Shown here: piece by piece, positions 24,966 to 36,900 of the stretch | How the letters are laid out: each line of letters starts with the position of its first letter | Numbering within the stretch: position 1 is the first letter of the stretch | DNA from: Citrus sinensis | Lineage: Eukaryota > Streptophyta > Magnoliopsida > Sapindales > Rutaceae | DNA length: 64,000 bases | Assembly (NCBI RefSeq): GCF_022201045.2 | Contig: NC_068559.1 | Location: 16,363,501-16,427,500 of the forward strand | Direction of reading: 5' to 3' | Notes under the pieces: model-generated | Told to the model about the DNA's origin: nothing | The model's database searches: none | The model's input: only the letters and a program-made list of their open reading frames with translations | Position numbers and translations under genes: made by a program

Positions 24966-26030
24966 TAGGAGTGGAGTGGGCAAGAAAAGTCTGGGCTGAC
25001 CCGACCCTCATTACGAGGCTCTAAGCATGGGCTAAAATTTTTAAAACCCACTGTGAAGGGGTATGATTAAGGACTTATATAAGAAGCCCGAGCCGATTTA
25101 TAAAAAAAATTAATTTACATTTTATATTTTATGAACATTGTTTGTGGTTTATTATATTGTGTTGTTAGTATTTGGTGTTTTGGACTATTAGTCCATTATG
25201 TATTAGATAATCATCTTTAATTGAAGTGTTTTATTTTTAATTTTTAGCTTCATTAAAAATTGAGTTAGACTATTGGCACCCCTTCATTGATCTTATAAAA
25301 CCCCTATTCTATTACAATTACATTTAAAGACAAATATAAACAGAATTAAACCATTTATATTTTCTTTCTCTCTTCAATTTTACTTTGCTTGCACAATATA
25401 AATATCTTTTATTATCAGTAAAATAATCTGAATTTAAGAAGTAATCCTCTAACCCAAAACAAAATTCTTGTAATAAACATAACAAGTTAATTAAGATACA
25501 ATATAGTGGAAAAATAAGTTAAATAAAATTTTATTCCACTGCAAATAATTTTTTAAGGATTCTCAAACTAATTGCTAAACAAAAAATTTATAAGTGGAAT
25601 AAAATTGTATTAGACCCTTAAAATATTCATTATTTTATAAGTATAATGTTTGTCTTACTTTTTTTAGATTTTTTCTTTAAAAATTAAATAATAAATAAAG
25701 TTTGAAAAGAGAAATATAAATATTAAAACTGAAAGAGTGAGGAAAATATTAGAAACTAAAAAATTCATAAATGAAAAGAGTGTTCATTTAGAAAAAAAAG
25801 AAGGTATTTTTAGTATTAAATAAAATATAATTGAAAGAGTGGTTTCAATCGGATTTTGAAGGGGTGCTAATAGTCTGACTCTTAAAAATTTAATGAAAGC
25901 CTTAGCTTGGTTCAAGCTCTTCCAGACGCAGCTCAAGCTCAACCCATCCAAGTTTATAGAGTTTTTAGAGGACCTGACTATGGGCTTGGGTAAAAGCCCT
26001 ACCCAAGTCTACAATTTACAATCCCTAACT
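24966..26030. mobile_element. Degraded short transposon, host of a nested element
   Basis: The outer arms read GGGCTGACCCGACCC and GCATGGGCT on the left, and CTATGGGCTTGGGT with AAAGCCCTACCC on the right. These resemble the pyrimidine/purine-biased subterminal repeats of the hAT-type elements elsewhere in this window. Terminal repeats and target duplication are not clear. Its middle is occupied by the element at 25262-25881. Confidence 0.35.
25262..25881. mobile_element. Mutator-like short element (620 bp), 9-bp target duplication
   Basis: 25-bp terminal inverted repeats start GAGTTAGACTATTGGCACCC on the left; the right end inverts to GAGTCAGACTATTAGCACCC. Both continue CTTCA, with two mismatches overall. 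The flanks are the identical 9-mer TTAAAAATT (25253-25261 and 25882-25890). A 9-bp duplication fits Mutator-like elements. The interior is AT-rich and encodes nothing. Confidence 0.8.
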
Positions 26031-27462
26031 AAGAAACATCAAAACCTTACCCCAAAATAGTAACTATTGTAAAAATGAACAAGCACGTGTTTAATGAAAG
26101 TAATAGTTGAAATAACCTATTCAATCACCTAAAGAAAAAAAAAACTATAAATATTGATAGGAGAAATTAATCATCAATGTGAGACGCCCAAATTATTAAA
26201 TTTACAGGTATCAAATCACTCTTAATGAAAGAAAGGTCCAATATTTATTGAAAGAAAAGTCAATGGCCAAGAAAACGGCTTGGATCGAATTCTGGGTAAA
26301 AACTCCTCTCATTTCATTGTTAATTTCTTTTACTTTATTGGTCACCAAACACTCATGGACAAATTAACTCAGCTCAAGTCTCCCATCACTATAAGCATAG
26401 GAGACTACAAATTATAAAATTAGTGATGGCCAAATTCACCATGACAAGGAGTGGTCTAAAATAATAATGGATTCTTCTATTTGTTGCTTTTGAAAGTTGG
26501 GTTAGTTGGGTCTGCTTTGTCATAGAGTAGGCTGATATAGTTTACATATTAGATTGGTGCTATTTTGCTGGCCCAAGAAACTTGACCAACATTCTTTGAT
26601 ATAAGTAGATAAGAAATGTTACACTTGTCCAATAGTATTCTAAAAATTTTCTTTTCAAATTATGTGAAATTTATTTATTGAATGAAATAAATAATGAGAA
26701 AAGTAAATAAATCATTTATAAATAATAGAATTTTATCATTTAATAATTTTAATTACTTAAAATAAAATTGTTGAGAATATCAATTAATAAATGTAGCTCA
26801 ATGATAATCCACATATTTAAACTGCTCTAATGGTGTGGGTTTAAGTGCTCACAAGATTTATTTTCTCAAATTTTAATAAGAGTATTTCCTTATATATTTG
26901 TGAGAGTAGATTGTCAAGCTAATACTACAAGGGTATGTATGTAATTGTAACAATTTAAAAAGAAAGAAAACAACAACTAAGGTAACATTTTTTTTTTTGT
27001 TTGAAATTTGAATGAGTCTGAATTTTTTTAAAGTTTAAATGAGACTGAATGACATTTTTTTTTTCATATCTAAATGTAAGTGATATCTTATTGTTTTTAT
27101 AAATAACAAACATCTAAAATTTAGTTATTTGACATTTATGTTCTTGTAAATGAAAACAATAAGTATATTTCGTATAAATAGGTTTGAAGTATAATATTTA
27201 CTTCTTATTCAGACTTTTTTCATACAAAAAAGTCTTCAAAGTTTACTTTTTTTATTCAGATATAATTATCTGCAATTCAGATATAAGTTAAAAAAAATAA
27301 ATTTTAAAAAGACTTTTAAGTAAAAAGACTTCTAAGTGTAAGACAAACAAGGCTTACGAATTTTGCTTATAAATTGAAATAATTTCATCAACAGAAACCG
27401 GATGCAGGCGTCCAGCCCAGACAGAATTTGAATTTTGAACCCGACCCGTTTCAGCCACTGTC

Positions 27463-27470
27463 CTATATAA
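27463..27470 (+). promoter_or_regulatory. TATA box of the GSA gene
   Basis: CTATATAA (in TCCTATATAAGCGGCC) lies 107 bp upstream of the GSA start codon, a normal spacing for a plant TATA box with a short 5' leader. Confidence 0.65.
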
Positions 27471-27576
27471 GCGGCCAAGGCAGGCTGTAAGATGGCTATG
27501 CTTTCTTACAATTACAGTTTCTTATCTTGATTGACCGAGGAAAAGAGAAAGAGACATCAGAGAGAGTGACACAAAA

Positions 27577-29937
27577 ATGGCAGCTACAATTACAGGGGTA
27601 GGAGTTGGGTTAGGGCTTTCATGTTCATCAAAGCTCACCAAGAGATTTTCTTCTTCTGCTGGATCCTCTCGCTGTAGTGTTAAAATGTCGGTCTCTGTTG
27701 AGGAGCAGAAGAAAAATTTCACTTTAAAAAACTCTGAAGAAGCTTTCAATGTCGCCAAGGTCTTAGATTTTCTTTCACTTAGTATTTTTAGATTTGATGT
27801 AGTTTTAATTTCATTGTAATTGGGTTCTGACTTGCTAATTCTAACATTTTATTATTGATGTGTGATGAATTGGTACAGGAGAGAATTAAGTTTGTGATGT
27901 TGTTATTTGATTGATTTTAAGATATGGGTTCACTTGAAGTTCAAATCAGTTTCATGTTTTTACTAAATAATCAAGCTGGGAAATTTGAAAATTTTGGGTT
28001 GCTACCATCAAAAGTTCTCTTTGCCTTGAGATTTAAAATGTTGTTAATGCAAGAAATCTGTTTCTGGTGCTCATTTGTGTAACAAAATTGAACCGCGTGG
28101 CTTGATTTTGAAAATTTGCTTTGAACATATGGGAAGTGGTTGGTCAGGCTTGTTTTTGCAGTCCACCAGTGGTGTAATTCAAATTTTTTTTTTCCCTATT
28201 AGAATGCATTAGTTCTTTCATATTCTTAATGTTCAAGAAGTTGTTTTGTATTCTGATGATGAACTCATTTAACATTTTTGGTAGGAATTGATGCCTGGAG
28301 GTGTAAATTCACCTGTACGTGCCTTCAAATCTGTTGGTGGTCAACCTATTGTGTTTGATTCCGTCAAGGGCTCACACATGTGGGATATCGATGGCAACGA
28401 GTACATTGACTATGTAGGTTCTTGGGGGCCGGCAATTATTGGTCACGCAGATGATCAGGTTCTTTTCTTCTTCCTAGGTATCTAATTATTTGTGCCTGGT
28501 TTTGTTTTTTCGCTTCAAGAATTTGCAATTTCTGTGATTCTTGATTTGCCCTGCTGCCTTGAGTTCACTGCATTTCTTAGGGAAAGTAAAGTTTTTCATA
28601 TCTTGCTCTAATATAGAAATGGTTTCTGATGAGTGTTGAGGTATTCTTTATCTTTTATACATTTCATTAGGAGGAAATGAGAAATACTTGACCTTGATAA
28701 TTGAGATTATCATTTATTTTAATGGCATAAATCTGTGCAGCAACCTTGAACTGTTAAAAGGTGGATCAACCATTTTTTTTTCTTTTCTCATGATTTGTCA
28801 TTTAACTGTTTCAGTTATTAGCAATTGTGTATGCCACAGCTTATAATCGTATTTCCAAGTTATCTGCAGGTACTAGCAGCCTTGGGTGAAACAATGAAGA
28901 AAGGAACCAGCTTTGGTGCTCCTTGTCTTCTAGAGAATGTTCTTGCAGAAATGGTAATCTCAGCTGTTCCAAGCATAGAAATGGTTCGTTTTGTTAACTC
29001 AGGCACAGAAGCATGCATGGGTGTGCTTCGCCTTGCCCGTGCCTTCACTGGGAGAGAGAGGATCATCAAATTTGAGGGTTGTTATCATGGCCATGCTGAT
29101 CCATTTCTTGTCAAGGCTGGTAGTGGAGTTGCCACCCTAGGGCTTCCCGACTCCCCTGGTGTTCCTAAAGGAGCCACCTATGAAACTTTGACAGCCCCCT
29201 TCAATGATGTCTCGGCTTTGGAAAATCTGTTTGAGAACAACAAAGGAGAAATTGCTGCAATTATCCTTGAACCTGTTGTTGGGAATTCTGGCTTCATTGC
29301 TCCTAAGCCTGACTTTCTTAATGCCATCCGCCGTATCACCAAAGAGAATGGTGCTCTCCTGATCTTTGATGAAGTCATGACTGGATTTCGTTTAGCTTAT
29401 GGTGGAGCTCAGGAGTATTTTGGGGTAACTCCTGATTTGACAACTCTTGGTAAAATCATTGGAGGTGGGCTGCCAGTTGGTGCTTATGGAGGAAGAAGGG
29501 ATATTATGGAGATGGTGGCACCGGCAGGCCCAATGTACCAGGCTGGGACCTTAAGTGGGAATCCATTGGCAATGACTGCTGGGATACACACCCTTAAACG
29601 ATTGAAGGAGCCAGGAACTTATGAATACTTGAATAAGATCACAGGTGAACTTACTCAAGGCATCATTGATGCTGGAAAGAAAGCTGGGCATGCCATTTGT
29701 GGAGGGTATATAAGTGGGATGTTTGGATTTTTCTTTACCGAAGGGCCTGTTTACAACTTCGAGGATGCAAAGAAGAGTGATACCACAAAGTTTGCAAGAT
29801 TTTACAGGGGAATGCTGGAGGAAGGTGTATACTTCGCACCTTCACAGTTTGAGGCTGGGTTCACAAGCTTGGCGCATTCATCTGATGATATTCAACACAC
29901 AATAACAGCCGCTGAGAAGGTTCTCAGGCAAATTTAG
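27577..29937 (+). CDS. GSA: Glutamate-1-semialdehyde 2,1-aminomutase, chloroplast precursor, 3 exons, 474 aa
   Basis: PLP enzyme converting glutamate-1-semialdehyde to 5-aminolevulinate, the committed step that feeds chlorophyll and haem synthesis in plastids. Exons: 27577-27759, 28285-28458, 28870-29937 (183 + 174 + 1068 nt, all phase 0). Residues 1-40 are rich in Ser/Ala/Arg ([16 protein letters not shown]), as expected of a chloroplast transit peptide. The mature part starts with an [24 protein letters not shown] block. The PLP fold shows [20 protein letters not shown], the [11 protein letters not shown] aspartate block, and [18 protein letters not shown], whose lysine (residue 314) forms the Schiff base with PLP. 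The protein ends AAEKVLRQI, at normal family length. Start codon context (acaaaaATGGC) is good and a TATA box precedes it. Tail-to-tail with the ubiquitin-fold gene. Confidence 0.97.
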
Positions 29938-30589
29938 AGTGTGTATTCATGCAGTTGATGCCACCCTTCACCCACCCCTTCTCTTTAACATTTCACAGCT
30001 GCCCGTTTTGTAGGTGAAGATGCGGTTCCTCTTTTGAAAAAATTTCCCCCCCAGTACACGAATGTGTGAATTTTAGGAAACCTCTTGTATTTCTGCAGCT
30101 GATGAGTGAATTATCTGCAGTTGAAGCCAGGATGTGTTTCAGCTGGTGCTTTTTTCTTCCTTTATCTGTTTCCGCATTCTCTTGCTAGACCAAACATTAT
30201 TGTCACTTCCATAATGTGCTCGGATTTAGTATATGCACAGAAAATTATGATCCTTGATCAACTAGTCAGCTGGTCTCATAGGCCATGGCAATACTGTCTG
30301 TGACAATACTAATTCATTATACAAGTAATTCAACTACAGAGCCATTTCTTTGAACAATGATTGCAGAATGTCTTTACATATGGTAGCCCATACAGCTACG
30401 ATAACTGTCACAATAATTCAGGATAATGAGGGGGAAAAAGAAAAGAAAAAAAAAAAAGAGCAAATCATCAGATTCCATTGGGCACTTGTACACAAGAATA
30501 CAGCAACAATGAAGACATGACACCTCGAGGAAAGGCTTGTATTAACATTCAACCAAGATAAACAAATTTTCCAACTAAAATTCATTCCT

Positions 30590-33254
30590 TCACAATATAG
30601 AACAAGAGCAGACAATTTTCCTGGGCGAATCATCGATCTTCTTTTCTGTTCAGACAAAACCATGGCAAATATTTCAGATAAGAATTCTCAGCAAAATGCC
30701 TAATGAAATTGCAAGATAAATTTGGCAACCCAATCGATGTCCTTAAAACATATACAGATCCAGCAGACTGGTTAATAATAAACTTTGATTTGATAGGGCA
30801 TTTGGCCCTCAGCAAATAAGTTATAGTCTAAAAGTCAGTCCAACCATGCAATAGGTGCTGGCCAATCTAAAGACAAGCAGATTCTAATGTTTGCAGGTGA
30901 TGAACAGGTGGGGCAGATTTACGAAGTCATGGAACAATTATGCAGTCCACGCAGAAAACTAAAAAGTACTCATACAAGTACATATATAGTTTACATTGGT
31001 AAGAACGATTGCTAGTAACTTGTATCAATTCATAATCTATTCCAGACGCATGAAACATCAATTGGTTGATTTGTATAAGTTCAAATTCTCCATGAAGTAC
31101 AAAGTATTTAATGAAAGAACACCTGAAATTGGCAACCTGCTGCGTCACGTGTATATCTGGATTAGTATTGTCCAATCAAGCTCCAACATTACTCCAAAAT
31201 GGACTAATCAGTGCCCACAAGGTAAAGCCAAAAGGTAAAGAGAGAACAAGAAGCCAAAAAGCATCCACCTTTAGTGCTATCTACCATTTCTTAGGTCAGG
31301 TCAGCAACACATAAACTGATTTTGTTTTGACTACTTATTATATGCAGGATAAGTCTAACATGTGTATTTGGGTACTTATCTTCTTACATTAAACAAATCT
31401 GTGGATTAAAGAGGAAAAAAGGGGCTGAAGGACCTTTTGACCACAATAAAGAAGGGGTATAAAAAGTAACTAAACCCTCTGTTGGTTTAAACCATTCAAA
31501 TAACTCCTGTTACATCACATTGCAATATGATTTTATCTTCTCTTCTTCCTTGTTACAGTTCAAGTAAACCGTTAATGTTATCATCAAGTTGCAAAGAGTA
31601 CTCTAACTAGAAACAATCACAGAATAATATAAAACCTTCACAGTAAAACAGGCTAGCAATTAAACATTGGAGATGTAATATAAAGGTCCCGTTTGGAATT
31701 GAGGAGCTGTAGTTTTTAAGCTACAGCTGCTGTGAAAAAAAAGTTGTAACTATCAAACAAAAGTTAATAATATGTAGTAAATATAAATTTTAAATAATAA
31801 TTTTGACAAAATTATTAAAGATATAATAGATTTTTCATTATACAAGTGAAAAATCATATCAACATAGCTTACAAGTTACAGCAGCTAGTGTTTACCAAAC
31901 ACTTTAGTGCTGTAGCTTTTAAGCTACAGCTGCCCAACCTCAATCCCAAATGCACCCAAAATATGGGTACCGTAACATTCGTAGCAATTATCCGCAGATA
32001 AGGTCCACATACTACTTATATAGGTTCAAATTGGTTTTCAAATATTATTCATGACATCACATAGTTGCTTTGGTTTTCAAATATTATTCATGCATCATTG
32101 TAGTTGTCTATCTTTTAAGCTAAACTTCAGGCCAATGACGAACAAAAAGGTACATTCATACAAATAGAACAATTTGTTAAGATGAAGATGTAATTACCTG
32201 TTTTAGTCTTTGCTAGAGAAGGCTGTACAACAACATGCATTATAATAACACCACCTGGTACCTCACCATAGGGTATTTTACACTGACCAACAGTCTTGTT
32301 ATTCTCCAAGATTTTACCAGAGTTTATCAATTTGATTTCAGTCACTGCTTTTGGCACAATTGTCTTGCCTAAGGAAATTAAAATAGGTAAAAAAATGAGA
32401 AGAAAGAACACACAAGAAGATTATTACACAAGCAAATTTAAAAACGAAATGAAATTGAAAAGAGTTCTTCTAAATCAATTCAACTGCTTGCGCTCCATCT
32501 TCTGCGTCAATAACATGCCTATATCAATTCAAAGCCAACACTATATAATCAAAATTTAATGCTTCGAGTAATATAATCACACCATTCATCAAATGGAAGG
32601 TTCACAATTTCAAGAAGACAACATATAATTGACCCAGCCTAAATAATTTCGACTTGCTAATCAGGAACTTTTGTCAAGTTTCCACTAAGTTACACTCTTA
32701 TCAATGCATCATACACACAGTTCTAACAAAACCCGCTTATTTTTCTCTGTGTACGCGCACAACTAAAAGTGCCATTCCAACAAAGAACAACAACATTTAC
32801 ATTCACAAAGATTTCGTAACGAACTTCTAGCATGGCTTTGAAATTTAACCAATTATTGATCAAAACTAGTGAACGAATTAAATGCAATGATATAGTACAA
32901 GAATGTTTCGTAACGAACTTCTAGCATGGCTTTGAAATTTAACCAATTATTGATCAAAACTAGTGAACGTATTAACTAGCATGGCTTTGAAATTTAACCA
33001 ATTATTGATCAAAACTAGTGAACGTATGAAATTGTACTGAAACATTCTTGTACTATATCATTGCATTTTCTTTCAAAATTTTGATCAGCTCACTAATTAA
33101 AGACAATTGAATTAAAGATTAAACCTTTGGGCCAATCAGAGACGATTCGCTGCTTAAGCATGTCGACCGTTGACGCCGACGAGTAACGGAAAGGACCGAT
33201 ATCGGACCCATCATACAACCTGAACTTTATATCAATCAATTCCTCGTCCGGCAT
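30590..33254 (-). CDS. Membrane-anchored ubiquitin-fold protein (MUB3/4-type), 3 exons, 118 aa
   Basis: MUBs are prenylated ubiquitin-like proteins of the plasma membrane that bind group VI E2 ubiquitin-conjugating enzymes. Exons on the minus strand: 33254-33125, 32368-32198, 30645-30590 (130 + 171 + 56 nt), giving exactly 118 residues, the size I recall for Arabidopsis MUB3. Exon 1 begins MPDEELIDIKFRLYDGSDIG, and exon 2 contains KLINSGKILENNKTVGQCK and VIIMHVVVQPSLA, the beta-grasp core. The tiny last exon encodes a lysine-containing tail ending CSCSIL. The last four residues CSIL are a CaaX box with terminal Leu, which favours geranylgeranylation, and Cys113 two residues upstream could be palmitoylated. 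Intron 1 (756 bp) carries a direct/inverted repeat array; intron 2 (1552 bp) carries a short transposon. Head-to-head with the pseudouridine synthase gene. Confidence 0.93.
31685..31957. mobile_element. MITE in intron 2 of the ubiquitin-fold gene (~273 bp)
   Basis: The left end GGTCCCGTTTGGAATTGAGG and the inverted right end GGGTGCATTTGGGATTGAGG match at 15 of 20 positions without gaps. Both are followed by AGCTGTAG/TAAGCTACAGCTG hairpin words. No coding. AAA lies on both sides, but a poly-A context makes that weak as a target duplication, so the superfamily is open (Tourist-like or hAT-like). Confidence 0.65.
32812..33067. repeat. Direct repeats enclosed by a perfect 29-bp inverted repeat, in MUB intron 1
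   Basis: A ~60-70-bp unit containing CTAGCATGGCTTTGAAATTT and ATTGATCAAAACTAGTGAACG occurs three times (about 32812-32877, 32906-32971 and a shortened copy at about 32975-33025). The 29 bp at 32881-32909, beginning AATGCAATGATATAGTACAA, recur exactly as the reverse complement at 33039-33067. The inverted arms enclose repeat copies 2 and 3 and could form a hairpin in DNA or in the pre-mRNA. Confidence 0.9.
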
Positions 33255-33804
33255 TTGATTCACTTGACTTCAAATTCTCGAATCAATCACTTCCAAGTCA
33301 CTGAACCCTCTTCGATCCAGCTCATCAGATCTTGCCCGCCTCTGAATTAGGTAAAATTCAATAAATAATAATTATTATTATTTATCCAAAAAGATTTCTT
33401 AAAAATTCCGGAAAAAAGTACAGTATACCTTACCTTGTATCTGTTTAGCTGACGATCGAGCTAAAACTTTCCTTTTTTAATTTAAGTAATATTTAATTTA
33501 AATATACTTTTTTTCCTCTTATGGTTGTTCTGAAAGGATCGGCGCTTGTTGTTGCTGGTGAGCTGAAGAAGACAAAGTGTTCACAAAGCAAACCGACACA
33601 ATAATAATTAAAAACGACACTTTTTACGGGATTTGGAAACCATTGAGCCGACGTCGTTTTATATTATTATTATTATTATGATGATGTTTTTTCTTTCTTC
33701 CCTTTAAACGATAGCGTTTCATTTTTCGTTGTCTACATCTAGCTCCGGCCGTTATCGAGTGACTATTCAAAAATACAATCCGAAAATATAAAAAAGGAAA
33801 AAAA
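33255..33804. promoter_or_regulatory. Shared 550-bp head-to-head intergenic region (candidate bidirectional promoter)
   Basis: The MUB-type gene reads left from 33254 and the pseudouridine synthase gene reads right from 33805. The start codons are 550 bp apart with no other gene between, so both promoters must lie here or overlap. A TTA/ATT run lies at about 33661-33680. No convincing TATA box in either direction, which is common for housekeeping pairs. Confidence 0.6.
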
Positions 33805-33853
33805 ATGAAGAGGAAGAGAGAAGAAGAAAAGAGTAAGGCTAACGACAGCAACA

Positions 33854-33900
<47 letters not shown>

Positions 33901-36900
33901 AGTAGTAACAACATGGAGATTGTTTGGCAAACGCCAGCAAATCCACCAGTGAAAGAGGACTACATTTTTCGCGACGGTAAATTAAATTTTAATTGAAATA
34001 GTCAATTTTGTTTCATTTAGACTGTTTCTAATTTTTTTTATTTAAGAAAATAAAAAATTAATTAAAAAATTAAAAGAATAACTCAAATTTTGGCGGGAGT
34101 TGTGCAGGGAGGCGCAACGTCAAACCGTACTACTTCGAGTTCATTTCTCATGTTAGTTCTCTCTTTGAGTTGCGTTGAAGTACTTCCTTTAAAAATATAT
34201 GCAATTCTTGAATGTGTAATTTTGGTCTTAAACCCTAGCGATGGTTTGAGTTGATTAAGTTTGTTAAGGTCGTTTCCAGGTAAAGAATCGCTGGGCTGGA
34301 AAAACAATTGTTGATTTGTTCGCGGAGGAGTTCAAAGGCCGACCTTATGATTACTATGTATGCTTACTTTGATCCCTTTTCGTGAATAGATATTAAGCCT
34401 GGCACATTGAACGCATCAGGCTATGCAATTTTTATTTGTATTTTCTTGTGTGTTTTAGTGTCTTATTATTCGTCTTTTAATTCTAGCAGTTAAGCTTATG
34501 AATATGATGAACACTGCAGGTAAGTGCTGTCAAATGTGGACGGATACAAGTTGATGAAGAGATGGTGCCGGTTTCATACACAGTAAAATCGTCGCAAAAA
34601 ATTAGCCACTTCTTACACAGGTTTGTTTGGCTCATTAAGTAGGTTGAGAATTATTTTGTTTGCTTGATAAAGGGGTTTATTTATTTAAAAATTGTAAAAC
34701 CTGCATTGATGTTACAAAGGTTGTAGGCATGAACCACCAGTGATGGCTTGGGATGTTTCAATTCTTCAGAAAGAACCAGATGTATTGACTGTTTGCAAAC
34801 CGCCATCTGTTCCTGTAAGTCGGTTATAATTTGTTGATGTGCTTCTTTTGATGTTCTGCTTTCACCGTAAGCATTAATCTTGGAACTTGACATTGTAGTT
34901 AAACATTCATAACTTGTTTAACTTCACTAACACTCAACCTCTCTCTTTCTTTGTTTCCATGTGCTTGGATGCACTTTTCACTTAATAGCTACTGTTTGGC
35001 CTTTCTCAAATTAAAGTTTGGTGACTTTGGGGAACCCTGTTTGACCCATGGTTTATGTCTATTGATTTTTAGCATGGACTAGTGCTAAAATTATTGAAAT
35101 CTTACTTTTGTATATCACTGGATGTAGCAATGTAGCTTTACCCATACATCTTCATCTATATTTATTGCATGCATAGGGTTGCAATTAGAAATCCCATCCA
35201 CTGGATAGAGAGTTGGAGGGACTCTTAAATTATTTGTGATTTTGCTTGTCATGAATTTTTAATTATATCATTGATGTCTAGGAGAAACTTTTTCAAAGAT
35301 TTTTTTATTAAGCGAGCTTTGAATTTATCCGTTAACTTTATGACAAGAAATTCTACCTTTTCGGTTCTTCTAAATTCTTAAAGTTTTACCTTTTCATTGA
35401 TCCAGATAACCATGATTAATTGGATGATCAAATTTTCTTAGGATGGGATTTTTTACATCTAGTCCATTGTGCGCAAAAGTTCTGAAACTCTACATTTGTG
35501 CCTTATCTGTTATGTAAGGAGGTAGCATTAAGTTCACTCCAGTTCCTATATCTGATATGTATTAGCCTCGTTTGCTCTTTCATGTATTATATTGTGAGTT
35601 TTAAATGTTATATAGGTGCATCCATGTGGTCAATATCGGAAGAACACGGTTGTGGGAATTCTTCAGGCAGAGCATGACTTCGCACCCCTATTTCGTATCC
35701 AAAGATGTATTACGTATGGAAGTAAATATTGAAACCATACACGTATCATGTCATCTGGTTTTTTCTACTTTGATTGGAAATGAATTACTTTTTGTTTATC
35801 TCAATCTGTTTCCCTTTTAATTATAAAGAATACTGCAATTAGGTTTTCTATCTTTTCCTTGACACAAATGTGTTAGCGGTTCATCGACTAGATCGTCTTG
35901 TCTCAGGACTCCTTATCTTGGCTAGAAATGCTTCTAAAGCTGACCTTTTTAGACAACAGGTATGCACTGTGTGAAGGAGCTTCACTGAGAAACTAGTTTG
36001 CTTTTGCTTTGAATCGCTTACAATAAGAAGCGTATCAAGATATATGGTCTTACATGTCTTTTACTTTATACATGAATGTGCTTCAGCACGTTCATCATAT
36101 CTTGAGTTTTATCTAGCATGATTAATGTGAAGCTGGTCTATCCACTGTAAAGATGTCCTCCAACTCCAGTTGTTCTAATACTGAAGCTTGTTAATTTGCA
36201 CGTATAATATCTCTGACTATGTATGCCAAATTTTAGGAATGCATAGGTGACAGCTCAAAGTTAAGAATCTTGAATGTATTAACAATACAGCTAGAGGGTC
36301 TTAATGCACAGTCTATAGAGAGCCTAGATGACCTTGAGATTATGGCATGTAGTGCACACTGCATAGTCCTTGACTGGAATATAATAGAATGTGATTTGGA
36401 GCATCAACTATTTTTTTTTCTCTTTATTTTTTTTTAATTTTTATTTTCAATACTTTATCCTCGTGCTATAGTTGTTAGAGCTGTCTTTAGGTAATAGAAT
36501 CAGTGTTTTCTTGTTATATTTTGCAAAAATAAGTGTTTTTCGTACTATGTGAGACTTTACTGTAATCGCTGCAGATTGAAGCCGGGAAGGTGATAAAACG
36601 TTATATTGCAAGGGTCAATGGGGTATTTCCAGAGGGTGAGGTAATTTCTTGATTTTGTTAGGCGTTTAATGTAATCCACATTGAATTTTCAATGGTGATT
36701 CAACCCACATGTGAACAGCATGTTATTTTCCTCCAATAAAAGTTAAGGAGGGTAAAGTAGACGTAAGATGCTTACATGAAGTGTGGTTAGAGCTTGCTCT
36801 AATTAATAGAATGCAAAAATAGATTAAAGTTATGGAAAAGCTCTTCTATAAGTTTTCGATTTTCAATGGAAGTCTAGTAATTTATATTCCAGCACTCTTG

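Larger units (their letters stand above)
21600..27380. other. Intergenic spacer between the TPD1-like gene and GSA
   Basis: Upstream region of the TPD1-like gene, then about 5 kb of AT-rich spacer. It holds one well-defined Mutator-like element (25262-25881) inside an older degraded repeat (about 24970-26030). No protein-coding gene recognised. Confidence 0.6.

Noticed and set aside
26785..26960. Possible second tRNA-derived SINE (GTAGCTCAATGA ... GTGGGTTTAAGTGCTC)
   Set aside because: The A-box and B-box matches are weak and no borders or target duplication were found.
33624..33914. Minus-strand frame rich in Leu-Pro repeats
   Set aside because: It is the antisense of the (AACGGC)n coding repeat and its leader, not a gene.
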